Assembly: GCF_019145375.1 (NCBI RefSeq)
Contig: NZ_JAHSTX010000001.1
Location: 967,001-1,031,000 of the forward strand
DNA length: 64,000 nucleotides
DNA from: Pseudomonas triticicola
GTDB lineage: Bacteria; Pseudomonadota; Gammaproteobacteria; Pseudomonadales; Pseudomonadaceae
Direction of reading: 5' to 3'
The notes beneath the pieces were generated by a model. It did not search any database, was not told where the DNA came from, and saw only the letters and a list, made by a program, of their open reading frames with translations. Shown in pieces: positions 52,795 through 62,130 of the stretch; position 1 is the stretch's first letter; every line of letters begins with the position of its first letter. A program made the position numbers and the translations under genes.

Positions 52795-54411
52795 TTGTTC
52801 AAAAAGTACGCATGCTACTTGAGCATTTGTTTGCTCGCTGCGCCGTTTGTCGCTTGCGCCGATGAGCCGCTGCCCCCGCTCGAAACCCTGCCGACGCCGG
52901 AAACGCAATTGCCGGTCGAGCCGCGCAGCCCGTTGCAGGCGGTTTTGATCAGCCTGGCGCAGTCGTGCCCGGCCATCGCTCCGCGTCTCAATGGCCCGGC
53001 GTTGAGCCAATTGCAGGCGTTTTATGAACAGCAGGACTGGATGCCGGTGTGGGCGAGTGAGTCGGCACGCTTGCCGGCATTGCGCGCGCAATTGCAGCTG
53101 TTGGCCGATGATGGGTTGAATCCGAATCGCTATGCGGTCGCGACGACACCGCCGCAGGATGGCGAGCTGTGCGCCGACATCGACATCAGCCGCAACTACC
53201 TGCAGGCCTTGCAGGATCTGCATTACGGCCGTCTGTTGCAATCGCATTTCGAACCGCTGTGGCGTGTCGACGGCCCGCCGAACGACCGTCAGGCGCAACT
53301 GCTCAGCATTGCCGTGCCGGGCATGAACGATATTGCTGCGGCGTTCAACCTGGCGCGCCCGCATCTGCCGCAATATCAAAGCCTGCGTCAGTTGTATGCC
53401 GCGCAACGCTTGCAAGCCTTGCCGCAATGGCAGCCGGTGGGCAACGGCCCGTTGCTGCGTCCGGCGATGGAAGACTCGCGCGTGCCGGAACTGGCCCGAC
53501 GCTTGTACAGCGAAGGCTATCTGCCACACGCACTGGTGACGCCGGACAACGCCTACGATGACGTGCTGGTGGAGGCAGTGAAGCACTTTCAGGCCAGCCA
53601 TTCGTTGCAGGCTGACGGCGTGGTCGGGCCGGGCACCATTGCCGAGCTGAACATCAGCCCGCTGACCCGTCGCGATCAATTGCGGGTCAATCTCGAACGC
53701 TTCCGCTGGATGGCCCAGGACATGGAGCCCAGTGGCCTGGTGGTCAACGTGGCCGCCGCTGAGCTGACGCTGTATCAGGGCGGTCAACCGGTGTGGCAGA
53801 CCCGCACCCAGGTCGGCCGCGCCGAGCGCCAGACTCCACTGCTCAAATCCCGCGTCACCCGCCTGACGCTGAATCCGACCTGGACCGTACCGCCGACCAT
53901 CTGGAAGGAAGACAAGCTGCCGGAAATCCGCAAGGATCAGACCTTCCTCAGCCGTCAGAACCTGCAAGTGCTCGATGCCAACGGTCAGCCTCTGGCGGCA
54001 GCGGACATCGACTGGGACAACCCCGGCAACATCCTCCTGCGTCAGGACGCCGGCCCGCGCAATCCGCTGGGGCAAATGGTCATCCGTTTCCCCAACCCGT
54101 TCTCGGTGTACCTGCACGACACGCCGAGCAAGGCGCTGTTTGAAAAAGGCCCACGGGCGTTCAGCTCCGGTTGTGTGCGCGTCGAGCACCCCCTGCAACT
54201 GCGCGATCTGCTGCTGTCTCCGGCGGAAAAAGCTCGGACCGAGACTTTGCTGGCAACCGGCACCACCCATGAATTTCGCCTGTCGGCGCCGGTGCCGATC
54301 CTGATGACCTACTGGACGGCGCAAGTCGACAGCAGCGGCCAGGTGCGTTATGCGCCGGACATCTACAGCCACGACAGCGCATTGCTGGCGGGCCTGGATC
54401 GGGCGCATTGA
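52795..54411 (+). CDS. murein L,D-transpeptidase, YcbB/LdtD type
   Basis: A 538-residue exported enzyme. The signal peptide ends LLAAPFVACA-DEP. A peptidoglycan-binding domain (DDVLVEAVKHFQASHSLQADGVVGPGTIAELN) is near residue 255. The YkuD catalytic domain has LTLYQGGQPVWQTRTQVGRAERQTP, PTWTVPPTIWKEDKLPE, YLHDTPSKALFEKGPRAFSSGCVRVEHP. The Cys of SSGCVRVEH is the nucleophile that forms 3-3 crosslinks. The start is a TTG with GGAG 8 nt upstream; no ATG or GTG is placed as well. It is followed by a class-C repeat. Confidence 0.9.
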   Translation: MFKKYACYLSICLLAAPFVACADEPLPPLETLPTPETQLPVEPRSPLQAVLISLAQSCPAIAPRLNGPALSQLQAFYEQQDWMPVWASESARLPALRAQLQLLADDGLNPNRYAVATTPPQDGELCADIDISRNYLQALQDLHYGRLLQSHFEPLWRVDGPPNDRQAQLLSIAVPGMNDIAAAFNLARPHLPQYQSLRQLYAAQRLQALPQWQPVGNGPLLRPAMEDSRVPELARRLYSEGYLPHALVTPDNAYDDVLVEAVKHFQASHSLQADGVVGPGTIAELNISPLTRRDQLRVNLERFRWMAQDMEPSGLVVNVAAAELTLYQGGQPVWQTRTQVGRAERQTPLLKSRVTRLTLNPTWTVPPTIWKEDKLPEIRKDQTFLSRQNLQVLDANGQPLAAADIDWDNPGNILLRQDAGPRNPLGQMVIRFPNPFSVYLHDTPSKALFEKGPRAFSSGCVRVEHPLQLRDLLLSPAEKARTETLLATGTTHEFRLSAPVPILMTYWTAQVDSSGQVRYAPDIYSHDSALLAGLDRAH

Positions 54412-54493
54412 GTCCGGCACCAGCACGGCAGTCAAAGATCTGTGTTCGATGAGTGATTTCAGGTCGACGAATCCCGTACAAACACCTCGGTCA

Positions 54494-54530
54494 GTCCCCT
54501 CTCCTTCGGGAGAGGGCTAGGGTGAGGGGC
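54494..54530. repeat. single class-C repeat
   Basis: CCCCTCTCCTTCGGGAGAGG followed by GCTAGGGTGAGGGGC, a one-arm copy of the class-C element between convergent genes. Confidence 0.8.
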
Positions 54531-54561
54531 CGATTTCAAGCCGAACCCATTACTCAAAATC

Positions 54562-55404
54562 TCACCGCCTCAGCCCCTCCACCAACCACGGCAAAAGCTC
54601 CTCACACGAGCCTTCAATCTTCAAATCGAGCAGATCATCCGCCCGGGTCTTGCCCAGATTGATCGCCATCAACGGCTTGCCACGCTCGGCAATCACCCGA
54701 CACAAGCGAAACGCCGAATACGCCATCAACGACGATCCCACCACCAGCAACCCCGCCGCATTCTCGGCGGCGGCCAGCGCCCGTGCGGCTGTCGGTTGCG
54801 CCACGTTCTCGCCGAAGAACACCACATCCGGTTTCATCCGCTCACCCGCGCAATGCGGGCACTGCGGTACCTGAAAGCGCGCTTCAAATGCCGGGTCGAG
54901 CAAGGTATCGCCATCCGGCGCCTGCACCGCATCAACACCACTCAGGTAGGGATTCTGTGTCTCCATCAGCTGCTGGATCGCATCGCGCTCGCTGCGCTGC
55001 CCGCAATCCAGGCACAGTACTCGATGCAGGCTGCCGTGCAGTTCGATCACATCGTGGCTGCCGGCCTGATCGTGCAAGGTATCGACGTTCTGCGTGATCA
55101 AAGCGCTGATCCGGCCACGCTGCTGCAACGTCGCCAGCGCCTCATGCGCCGCATTCGGTCTGGCCTTTCGCACGCGCGGCCAGCCGAGCATCGCTCGCGC
55201 CCAGTAGCGCCGGCGTGATTCCGGGGCGGCGAGAAACTCCTGATACATCATCGGCTGCCGCCCGCGACGTACGCCGTCGCTGTCGCGATAGTCCGGAATG
55301 CCCGATGGCGTGCTGATGCCGGCGCCGGTCAATATCAGGAATTTATCGTCGGCCATGGCCTGCAACAGCGTATCGAGATGTTCGCGGATCGGGCTATCGA
55401 GCAT
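54562..55404 (-). CDS. NAD-dependent protein deacylase, sirtuin family
   Basis: A 280-residue sirtuin. NAD-site motifs are FLILTGAGISTPSGIPDYRD and SALITQNVDTLHDQAG; the catalytic His is in IELHGSLHRV. A four-cysteine zinc site is formed by VLCLDCGQ and CPHCAGERMKPDVVFFGE. This class removes acyl groups from lysines. ATG 55404 has GGAG 8 nt upstream; GTG 55413 is possible. The longer insertion between the zinc motifs (about 50 residues) suggests a SIR2-class other than CobB. Confidence 0.9.
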   Translation of the reverse strand: MLDSPIREHLDTLLQAMADDKFLILTGAGISTPSGIPDYRDSDGVRRGRQPMMYQEFLAAPESRRRYWARAMLGWPRVRKARPNAAHEALATLQQRGRISALITQNVDTLHDQAGSHDVIELHGSLHRVLCLDCGQRSERDAIQQLMETQNPYLSGVDAVQAPDGDTLLDPAFEARFQVPQCPHCAGERMKPDVVFFGENVAQPTAARALAAAENAAGLLVVGSSLMAYSAFRLCRVIAERGKPLMAINLGKTRADDLLDLKIEGSCEELLPWLVEGLRR

Positions 55405-55458
55405 GCTCAGCACTCCAGAATGGGCAGTGTCCGCAGGTTAGCACGCGATCCGCACGGG

Positions 55459-56505
55459 TTACTTGCGCGCCTCCAGAATCAGGTTGAACGGTGTCTGCGT
55501 GGCGCGGCGGAACTGCTTGAATCCGGCCTCGACAAAGACTTTGCGCAGGCGCAATTCGCCTGCCTGCGCACCGAGCCCGAGACCGACTTCCTGTGACAGC
55601 GAATTGGGTGTGCAGATAAACGTCGAGGCGGCGTAGAACAGGCGCCCGACCGCGTTGAGATTGTCATCCAGCTTGTCATTGGCGAACGGTTCGACCAGCA
55701 ACACCGTGCCGTCGTCTTTCAGCGACTCATAAGCGTGGCGAGCGGCGCCGACCGGGTCGCCCATGTCGTGCAGGCAATCGAAAAAGCAGATCAGGTCGTA
55801 GTCGCCGCCGGGATAGTTTTTCGCCGTGCCCTCGAAGAATCTGGCGCGGTTGCCCACGCCACCTTCTTCGGCCCGTTGCGTGGCAACGGTGACGGAGGGC
55901 GCATGGAAGTCGAAGCCGACAAACTGCGATTTCGGAAACGCCTGAGCCATGATCACCGTCGAGGCGCCGTGGCCGCAGCCGATGTCGGCAACCTTGGCAC
56001 CGCGTTCCAGCTTCGCCACCACGCCGTCCAGGGCCGGTAGCCATTCGGCAATCAGGTGACCTTTGTAGCCGGGGCGGAAGAAACGTTCGGTGCCGCTGAA
56101 CATGCACGGATGGTGATCGCCCCACGACAGCGCGCCATTGCCGCGCATGGCCTTGACCAGTTTGTCCTTGTCATGGAAAAACGACGCCACCACGCCGAGA
56201 CCGCCAGCGACATACACCGGCGAATCCTCCACGGCCAGCGCCAGTGCCTGTTCTTCAGGCAAGCGAAATTGACCGTCAAGGTGTTCCATATAGCCCGATG
56301 CGGCATGGGCGCTGAGCCATTCGCGTACCAGGCGCGGATTGCAGGTGGTTTTGGCTGCGAGGGCTTCGGGGCTGATCGGTTGGCTGTCGGCCATTGCCCG
56401 GTACAGACCGAGTTCTTCGCCGACGATGACATTGGCCAGCATCGCCGCGCCGCCCATGTCGTTGACCAGTTTGCCCATGAATTCGTTGAGCTTCGCCTCA
56501 TTCAT
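55459..56505 (-). CDS. class I SAM-dependent methyltransferase with winged-helix N terminus
   Basis: A 348-residue protein. The N-terminal part (VIVGEELGLYRAMADSQPIS then PEALAAKTTCNPRLVREWLSA) is a winged-helix dimerisation domain of the type seen in small-molecule O-methyltransferases and RebM-like enzymes. The Rossmann domain has motif I VADIGCGHGASTVIMAQAFP and an acidic FVGFDFHAPSV loop. FFDCLHDMGDPVGAARHAYESLKDDGTVLLVEP gives the post-I motifs. The substrate is unknown. ATG 56505 is chosen over a frame open to 56580. Confidence 0.85.
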   Translation of the reverse strand: MNEAKLNEFMGKLVNDMGGAAMLANVIVGEELGLYRAMADSQPISPEALAAKTTCNPRLVREWLSAHAASGYMEHLDGQFRLPEEQALALAVEDSPVYVAGGLGVVASFFHDKDKLVKAMRGNGALSWGDHHPCMFSGTERFFRPGYKGHLIAEWLPALDGVVAKLERGAKVADIGCGHGASTVIMAQAFPKSQFVGFDFHAPSVTVATQRAEEGGVGNRARFFEGTAKNYPGGDYDLICFFDCLHDMGDPVGAARHAYESLKDDGTVLLVEPFANDKLDDNLNAVGRLFYAASTFICTPNSLSQEVGLGLGAQAGELRLRKVFVEAGFKQFRRATQTPFNLILEARK

Positions 56506-56655
56506 CACGTGTGCTCCTGAAACAGGATCACCGTCCGGCGGCGTTGAATGTCGAGGCAGGCGCCACCGGGCGGTGGTCACGGATTGGGGCAGGGCACAGC
56601 AGACGTCCTGCGGCCCCCTCGACTGGGTAATGAATGAGTCTAGTCGGTGTTTTTC

Positions 56656-57962
56656 TCAGCGTGGCAGCGGCAACTTCAGTTCAGCGCACAACCCGCCACC
56701 TTCACGATTGCTCAACAGCAGCGAGCCACCCAGCGCCAACGCCAATTGCTGGGCGATCGCCAGCCCGAGCCCGGTGCCGCCGGTGTCGCGATTGCGCGAG
56801 TTTTCCACGCGGTAGAACGGTTCCAGCACCTGCGCCAGTTCGGCCTCGGCGATGCCCGGGCCGCGATCGAGGACTTTCACCGACAGGCTGTTGCCCTGCG
56901 CTTCGACCTGCAATTGCGCGGCGCCGGCGAATTTCAGGGCGTTGTCGGTCAGGTTCACCAGGACCCGGCGCAGGGCCTGCGGGCGGGTTTCGATCACCGC
57001 TTTGCTTTTGCCGCCGAGTTGCACGTCCTTGCCCATGTCCTGATAGTCGAAGACCAGGCTGTCGAGGAACGAGTCGAGATCAGTACGCCGGCTTTCTTCG
57101 GTGGCGCCGTGAACGCTGCGGGCGTAGGCCACGCCTTCGCGCACCAGATGTTCGATTTCGCCCAGATCGCTGCTCAGTTTGTCTTTCTCGACCGAGTCGT
57201 CCATGAATTCTGCGCGCAGTTTCATCCGGGTGATCGGCGTTTGCAGGTCGTGGGAAATCGCCGCGAGCAGTTGCATGCGTTCTTTCAGGTAGGCGGCGAT
57301 GCGGGTCTGCATGGCGTTGAACGCCCGTGCCGCGTGGACCACTTCGGTCGGCCCGTGCTCGTCGAGCTTGATCGGGTGAGCGTTGGGGTCGAGGGTTTCC
57401 ACGGCGTTGGCGAGGCGGGTGAGGGGACGGATGGCGATGCGCACGGCGAGCCAGGTGCAGAGGATCAGCAACGCCAGTTGCCCGAGCAGCACCACCGGCA
57501 ACCACGGCGACAACGGCACCATCGCCGGACGGATATCGATGGTCACCGGGCTACCGTCGCTCAGGCGCAGGTGGCCCTGGAAATGTTGTCTCGGACCGCC
57601 GGGAACTTCGGTAAACACGATTGGATAAGTGTCGCCGATGGCCGCCGTAATCGAGGCGATCGCGACGGACTTTTCAGCCGAGGTCACCGGCATGCCCGGT
57701 TCGCCCTCGTTGAGCAGGTAGCCGTAATTGCGCCGGGCCAGACGCGGCAGCCAGGCCTCGCGTTCGGCGGCGGGCAGGCGATCGAGGATCGCCATCGACG
57801 TCGAGACGTCGGTTTCGAGGTTGCCGAGCATGGTGCTTTTCGCGCTCTGGTAGCGCTCGTAGTACTGCGCGCCGAACGACAGGCCCTGCGCCAGAATCAG
57901 CCCGATCAGGAAGATCAGCGACAGGCGCGAGGCGAGGGTGCGCGGCCATTGCAGCTTGAGTT

Positions 57963-57966
<4 letters not shown>
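56656..57966 (-). CDS. sensor histidine kinase
   Basis: A 436-residue membrane kinase. Transmembrane helix 1 is at about 13-33, a periplasmic sensor of about 120 residues follows, helix 2 is at about 153-175, and then HAMP. The phospho-acceptor His239 lies in AAISHDLQTPITRMKL. The ATP lid has LVNLTDNALKFAG, DRGPGIAEAEL and GGTGLGLAIAQQLA. The gene overlaps the response regulator by 4 bp (ATGA). The signal is not evident from the sensor sequence. The pair diverges from a thiol-redox and exported-protein cassette that it may control. Confidence 0.92.
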
Positions 57967-58703
<737 letters not shown>

Positions 58704-58775
58704 CGGTTCAAGCCTCTGTCAAAGGGGGAATGCCGTGCAGTCTATAGCGCCGTAGACCGCACGCCTGCCTGCCTT

Positions 58776-58811
58776 TGTATTGCAGTGTATCTGCCGCAGC
58801 GGCGGATACAC
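58776..58811. promoter_or_regulatory. tandem/inverted TGTATC box 1
   Basis: TGTATT and TGTATC ten bases apart, followed by an inverted GATACAC (58785-58811 forms GTGTATC-N13-GATACAC). It lies 73 bp from the response regulator start. Confidence 0.6.
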
Positions 58812-58843
58812 ACCGACGCAAAATCACGATTTTTTTGGGGTTT

Positions 58844-58880
58844 TGTATCGCTCTGTATCTACACACTGCAGGGATACACA
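58844..58880. promoter_or_regulatory. tandem TGTATC box 2
   Basis: Two TGTATC copies exactly ten bases apart, then an inverted GATACACA at 58873-58880. It lies 142 bp upstream of the DUF2790 start. Confidence 0.6.
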
Positions 58881-59000
58881 ACGAGTGATTCTCGTCCTTT
58901 CCTGACACAGACGCGATACCTCGAAGGCCTCAAATAGGCTCCATCGAGGCACACACAGACCGCCTCGGCTCAAACCCACTGAAGCCTTGAGGACTACACC

Positions 59001-59264
59001 ATGAACAACAAATCCGTATTCGCCGCCTGCCTGTTCGCCGCTCTGAACATCTGCACCCTGTCGGCCCACGCCGAAGCTGACGTCAGCCGGCAAACCTACA
59101 CCTACGGCACCCATCTGGATATCCAGAAAGTGCTGTCGATGACCGAAGACACCTCGGTGACCTGCGGCATCACCGAGGCACGCATGACCTACCTCGATTC
59201 CGCCGGCAAAACCCGCGAGCTGGATTACAGCAAATTCGCTGACGGCTGCAACAACCAGAACTGA
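59001..59264 (+). CDS. DUF2790-family small exported protein
   Basis: An 87-residue protein with a signal peptide (AACLFAALNICTLSAHA-EAD). The mature part of 63 residues has the DUF2790 pattern YTYGTHLDIQKVLSMTEDTS, VTCGITEARMTYLDSAGK, LDYSKFADGC. It retains two cysteines after cleavage (Cys55, Cys83), which could form one disulfide. The function of this Pseudomonas-enriched domain is unknown. It is the first gene of the cassette opposite the two-component system. Confidence 0.85.
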   Translation: MNNKSVFAACLFAALNICTLSAHAEADVSRQTYTYGTHLDIQKVLSMTEDTSVTCGITEARMTYLDSAGKTRELDYSKFADGCNNQN

Positions 59265-59297
59265 GTCATCCCTACTTTTTCTGCAAGGAGTTTTGCC

Positions 59298-59720
59298 ATG
59301 AACAACGTCTCGCGCTTTCTGACCGCAGCAGCCTTCGCCTTCACCGGTGCCGCCGCCCACGCCAGCAGTGCTGTGGAGCAGAGCAGTTGCGCCAGCAGCA
59401 CCTGCTTCCAGCTGACCACGGTAGCGAAGGAGGGCAGCGATGCCTTGATCGCCGCTGACGGCTCCAGCCGCACGCCGCAGGGGCAGACGCTCGCCGCTGA
59501 CGGATCGAGCCGCACACCGCAAGGCCAGATGGTTGCCGCTGATGGTTCCAGCCGCACGCCGCAGGGCCAAATGGTTGCCGCAGATGGTTCCAGCCGCACG
59601 CCGCAAGGCCAGATGGTTGCAGCTGATGGTTCCAGCCGTACACCGCAAGGCCAACTGGTCGCGGAAAACGGTGCCAGTCGTACGCCTCAAGGGCAGTTGC
59701 TCGACGGCCAGACTGCATGA
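59298..59720 (+). CDS. exported protein of six 14-residue repeats
   Basis: A 140-residue protein. The signal peptide ends about AAAHA-SSA, then comes a short stretch with two cysteines (CASSTC, Cys31 and Cys36). Residues 51-134 are six tandem 14-residue units of consensus VAADGSSRTPQGQM. The units keep DGSSRTPQGQ in the first five copies and NGASRTPQGQ in the last. No fold or activity is recognised; the repeats are polar and probably extended. It lies 33 bp after the DUF2790 gene and before the DipZ-type gene. Confidence 0.8.
   Translation: MNNVSRFLTAAAFAFTGAAAHASSAVEQSSCASSTCFQLTTVAKEGSDALIAADGSSRTPQGQTLAADGSSRTPQGQMVAADGSSRTPQGQMVAADGSSRTPQGQMVAADGSSRTPQGQLVAENGASRTPQGQLLDGQTA
59448..59699 (+). 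repeat. 42-bp in-frame tandem repeat, six copies
   Basis: Six head-to-tail 42-bp units coding for the 14-residue motif. Copies 3 to 5 are closest to each other at DNA level, which points to recent slippage or unequal exchange, while the codons of outer copies have drifted. Confidence 0.9.
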
Positions 59721-59744
59721 GCCACGGCGTAAGTAAAGCGAGCT

Positions 59745-59767
59745 AGCGAGGGGGCGTTTCCCTCGCT
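59745..59767 (+). other. intercistronic hairpin
   Basis: AGCGAGGG and CCCTCGCT form a perfect 8-bp stem with a 7-nt loop and no T-run. It lies between the repeat-protein and DipZ genes and may reduce read-through or stabilise the upstream mRNA. Confidence 0.55.
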
Positions 59768-59808
59768 GGCCGGTTGCGTGCCCAGCCCCCATTCCAAGGT
59801 GACCCCTT

Positions 59809-61020
59809 ATGTACCTCATTGCATTTCTCGGCGGTCTGCTGACCGTTCTCAGTCCGTGCATCCTGCCGGTGGTGCCGTTTCTGTTCGCTGGCGCCAACCG
59901 TACCCGTTCCTCGATCTTCCTGACTCTCGCCGGCATGGCGCTGACCTTTGCGCTGATCTCCAGCCTTGCCGTGGTCAGCAGCGAGTGGGTGATCCAGGCC
60001 AGCAACACCGGCCGCCACGTTGCCTTGCTGGTCATGGCGCTGTTCGCCCTGTCGCTGATCTCGGCCCGCGTCGGTGACTGGCTGACCAGGCCGTTTGTCG
60101 CGCTCGGCAATCGTCTCGATCAGGACACGCGTAAACGTGCCGGACCGATGGGCTCGATCATGCTCGGCGTCGCCACCGGCCTGTTGTGGGCGCCCTGTGC
60201 CGGGCCGATCCTTGGGGTGATTCTCACCGGCGCGATGTTGCAAGGCGCCAACGCGCAGACCAGCCTGTTGCTGCTGGCTTACGGCGTCGGCAGTGCCTTG
60301 TCGCTGGGCACGTTGATTTTTGCCGGTCGCGGCCTGGTCAATCGACTGAAACCGTCGATCCCGTTCAGCGGCTGGTTGCGTCGCGGTGCCGGGGTTGCGG
60401 TGCTTGCTACAGTTGCGGTGATTTCGACGGGCGCCGACAAGACCCTGCTCGCCAATACCTCTTCCGAGGGCGTGGCCAGCGTCGAGAAAAACGTCCTGGA
60501 AAACGTGCCGAAAGTGGTCGACTACTTCGTCAGCAAGGTCCGCGCCGATTCGATGATGGACGAGGCCCGGGGCGCGATGCCGTCGCTGTCGGGCGCTGTG
60601 CAGTGGCTCAATTCACCAGAGCTCAGTGCCGAATCCCTGCGCGGCAAAGTCGTGCTGATGGACTTCTGGACTTACGACTGCATCAACTGCCAGCACACCC
60701 TGCCGTACGTCAAAGACTGGGCGAAGAAATACGAGAAGGACGGCCTGGTAGTGATCGGCGTGCACACCCCCGAATATGGCTACGAACGCATCATCAACAA
60801 CGTCAAGGACCAGGTGAAAAAACTCGGCATCACCTACCCGGTCGCCATCGACAACGACTACGCGATCTGGCGCAACTTCGACAATCAATACTGGCCGGCG
60901 CATTACCTGATCGACGCCAAGGGCCAGATGCGTTACAGCCACTTTGGTGAAGGTCGTTATGCCGAGCAGGAGCAGATGATCAAGCAGTTGCTGGAGGAGG
61001 CCAAGGCACCGGCTGCCTGA
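59809..61020 (+). CDS. DipZ-type membrane thiol-disulfide protein (CcdA domain plus thioredoxin domain)
   Basis: A 403-residue protein. The N-terminal CcdA/DsbD-like membrane part has six helices with the paired cysteines Cys17 (LSPCILPVVPF) and Cys130 (WAPCAGPILG). A periplasmic thioredoxin-like domain follows (about 265-400) with Cys291 and Cys294 in DFWTYDCINCQHTLPYV. There is no DsbD alpha domain. It should carry electrons from cytoplasmic thioredoxin to periplasmic disulfides. The two exported proteins encoded before it have two cysteines each and are plausible partners. Confidence 0.88.
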   Translation: MYLIAFLGGLLTVLSPCILPVVPFLFAGANRTRSSIFLTLAGMALTFALISSLAVVSSEWVIQASNTGRHVALLVMALFALSLISARVGDWLTRPFVALGNRLDQDTRKRAGPMGSIMLGVATGLLWAPCAGPILGVILTGAMLQGANAQTSLLLLAYGVGSALSLGTLIFAGRGLVNRLKPSIPFSGWLRRGAGVAVLATVAVISTGADKTLLANTSSEGVASVEKNVLENVPKVVDYFVSKVRADSMMDEARGAMPSLSGAVQWLNSPELSAESLRGKVVLMDFWTYDCINCQHTLPYVKDWAKKYEKDGLVVIGVHTPEYGYERIINNVKDQVKKLGITYPVAIDNDYAIWRNFDNQYWPAHYLIDAKGQMRYSHFGEGRYAEQEQMIKQLLEEAKAPAA

Positions 61021-61183
61021 GTGTTTCATGCGCTTGACAGATATTCACCACTCATCGGCAAAGTGCCCGGTTTACGGGGTTGCCGGACGATTGACAGGGA
61101 CGCCGGGCAGCCTCGGCGCGATAGTGAGCAAGCACGGTCCGCGTCGCAGCCTGTGCTTTCTCTCTGCCACGGAGCTCGCTGTC

Positions 61184-61996
61184 ATGAGTACCCTGATTGA
61201 TCTCACTGCCCTGAAGGAACGTCAGAAAGTCGCTTGGGCCAGTGGCGACTACGCCGTGATCGGCACCACCTTGCAAATCGTTGGGGAAAACCTCGCCGAG
61301 GCCTGCGATCTGCGCTGTGATGAACAGGTGTTGGATGTCGCTGCCGGTAACGGCAACGCAACCCTGGCAGCGGCGCGGCGCGGTTGTGTGGTGACCTCCA
61401 CCGATTACGTCGCGGCACTGCTGGAGCGTGGTCAGGATCGCGCCCGGGCCGAACATCTGGAGGTGATTTTTCAGGTGGCCGATGCCGAGGCTTTGCCTTT
61501 TCCCGATGAAAGCTACGACGCCGTGTTGTCGACGTTCGGCGTGATGTTCGCGCCTGACCAGGTCAGCGCCGCTAATGAGCTGGGGCGGGTCTGTCGGCGG
61601 GGTGGGCGGATCGGTATGGCGAACTGGACGCCGGAGGGCTTCGTCGGGCAGATGTTCAAGATTCTCGGCCAGCATCTGCCACCGCCAGCAGTGGCTCAGC
61701 CACCGTCGAACTGGGGCTCGGATGCGTGGCTGCACAAGCATTTCGATGACCGCGATTTTGTCGTACGCGTGACGCGCAGCCACTTCAATTTCCGCTACCG
61801 CTCGGCGGCGCATTTCATTGACATCTTTCGCCACTGGTACGGGCCGGTGCACAAGGCTTTTGCGGTGTTGTCGGCGGAGGCCGGACAGGCGCTGGAGGAT
61901 GATCTGACGGAGTTGCTCAACCGATCGAATCGCGCCGGGGAGGCGTCGCTGGTGGTGCCGAGTGAGTATCTGGAGGTGGTGATTACCAAGCGCTAG
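61184..61996 (+). CDS. class I SAM-dependent methyltransferase, UbiE-like
   Basis: A 270-residue enzyme. Motif I is VLDVAAGNGNATLAAARRG, followed by VTSTDYVAALLERGQDRA, VADAEALPFPDESYDAVLSTFGVMFAP and GRVCRRGGRIGMANWTPEGFVG. The layout matches small-molecule methyltransferases of the UbiE/COG2226 type. The substrate is unknown. ATG 61184 is chosen; the frame is open from 61028 but its first 50 codons look non-coding. The gene lies 163 bp after dipZ and may be separate. Confidence 0.82.
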   Translation: MSTLIDLTALKERQKVAWASGDYAVIGTTLQIVGENLAEACDLRCDEQVLDVAAGNGNATLAAARRGCVVTSTDYVAALLERGQDRARAEHLEVIFQVADAEALPFPDESYDAVLSTFGVMFAPDQVSAANELGRVCRRGGRIGMANWTPEGFVGQMFKILGQHLPPPAVAQPPSNWGSDAWLHKHFDDRDFVVRVTRSHFNFRYRSAAHFIDIFRHWYGPVHKAFAVLSAEAGQALEDDLTELLNRSNRAGEASLVVPSEYLEVVITKR

Positions 61997-62028
61997 TCCA
62001 GATCGGATTTCCTGATCGATGAAGATCA

Positions 62029-62120
62029 CTGTGGGAGCGAGCCTGCTCGCGAAAGCGGTGTGCCAGCCAACCTTTATGTTGATGGAACCACCGCATTCGC
62101 GAGCAGGCTCGCTCCCACGG
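62029..62120. repeat. REPIN (class-A REP pair)
   Basis: Head-to-head class-A REPs between the convergent methyltransferase and phosphatidylcholine synthase genes. Confidence 0.9.
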
Positions 62121-62130
62121 GGGGATGTGT

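Larger units (their letters stand above)
58704..59000. promoter_or_regulatory. divergent control region with two OmpR-type tandem boxes
   Basis: The 297-bp gap between the response regulator and the DUF2790 gene. Direct repeats TGTATT-N4-TGTATC (58776-58791) and TGTATC-N4-TGTATC (58844-58859) each have 10-bp periodicity, the spacing used by OmpR-family dimers. The first also forms an inverted repeat with GATACAC (58805-58811), and GATACACA recurs at 58873-58880. Placement between the two transcripts suggests control of both. Confidence 0.7.

Noticed and set aside
52762..54435. 557-codon leftward open frame
   Set aside because: Antisense shadow of the YcbB-type transpeptidase gene; rich in Arg, Gln and His without any domain.
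59448..59699. CRISPR-like regular repeat
   Set aside because: The units are contiguous without unique spacers and code in frame for a peptide repeat.
58824..60110. 428-codon leftward open frame with internal repeats
   Set aside because: It is the complement of the repeat-protein and DipZ genes; its apparent repeats only mirror the 42-bp coding repeats.
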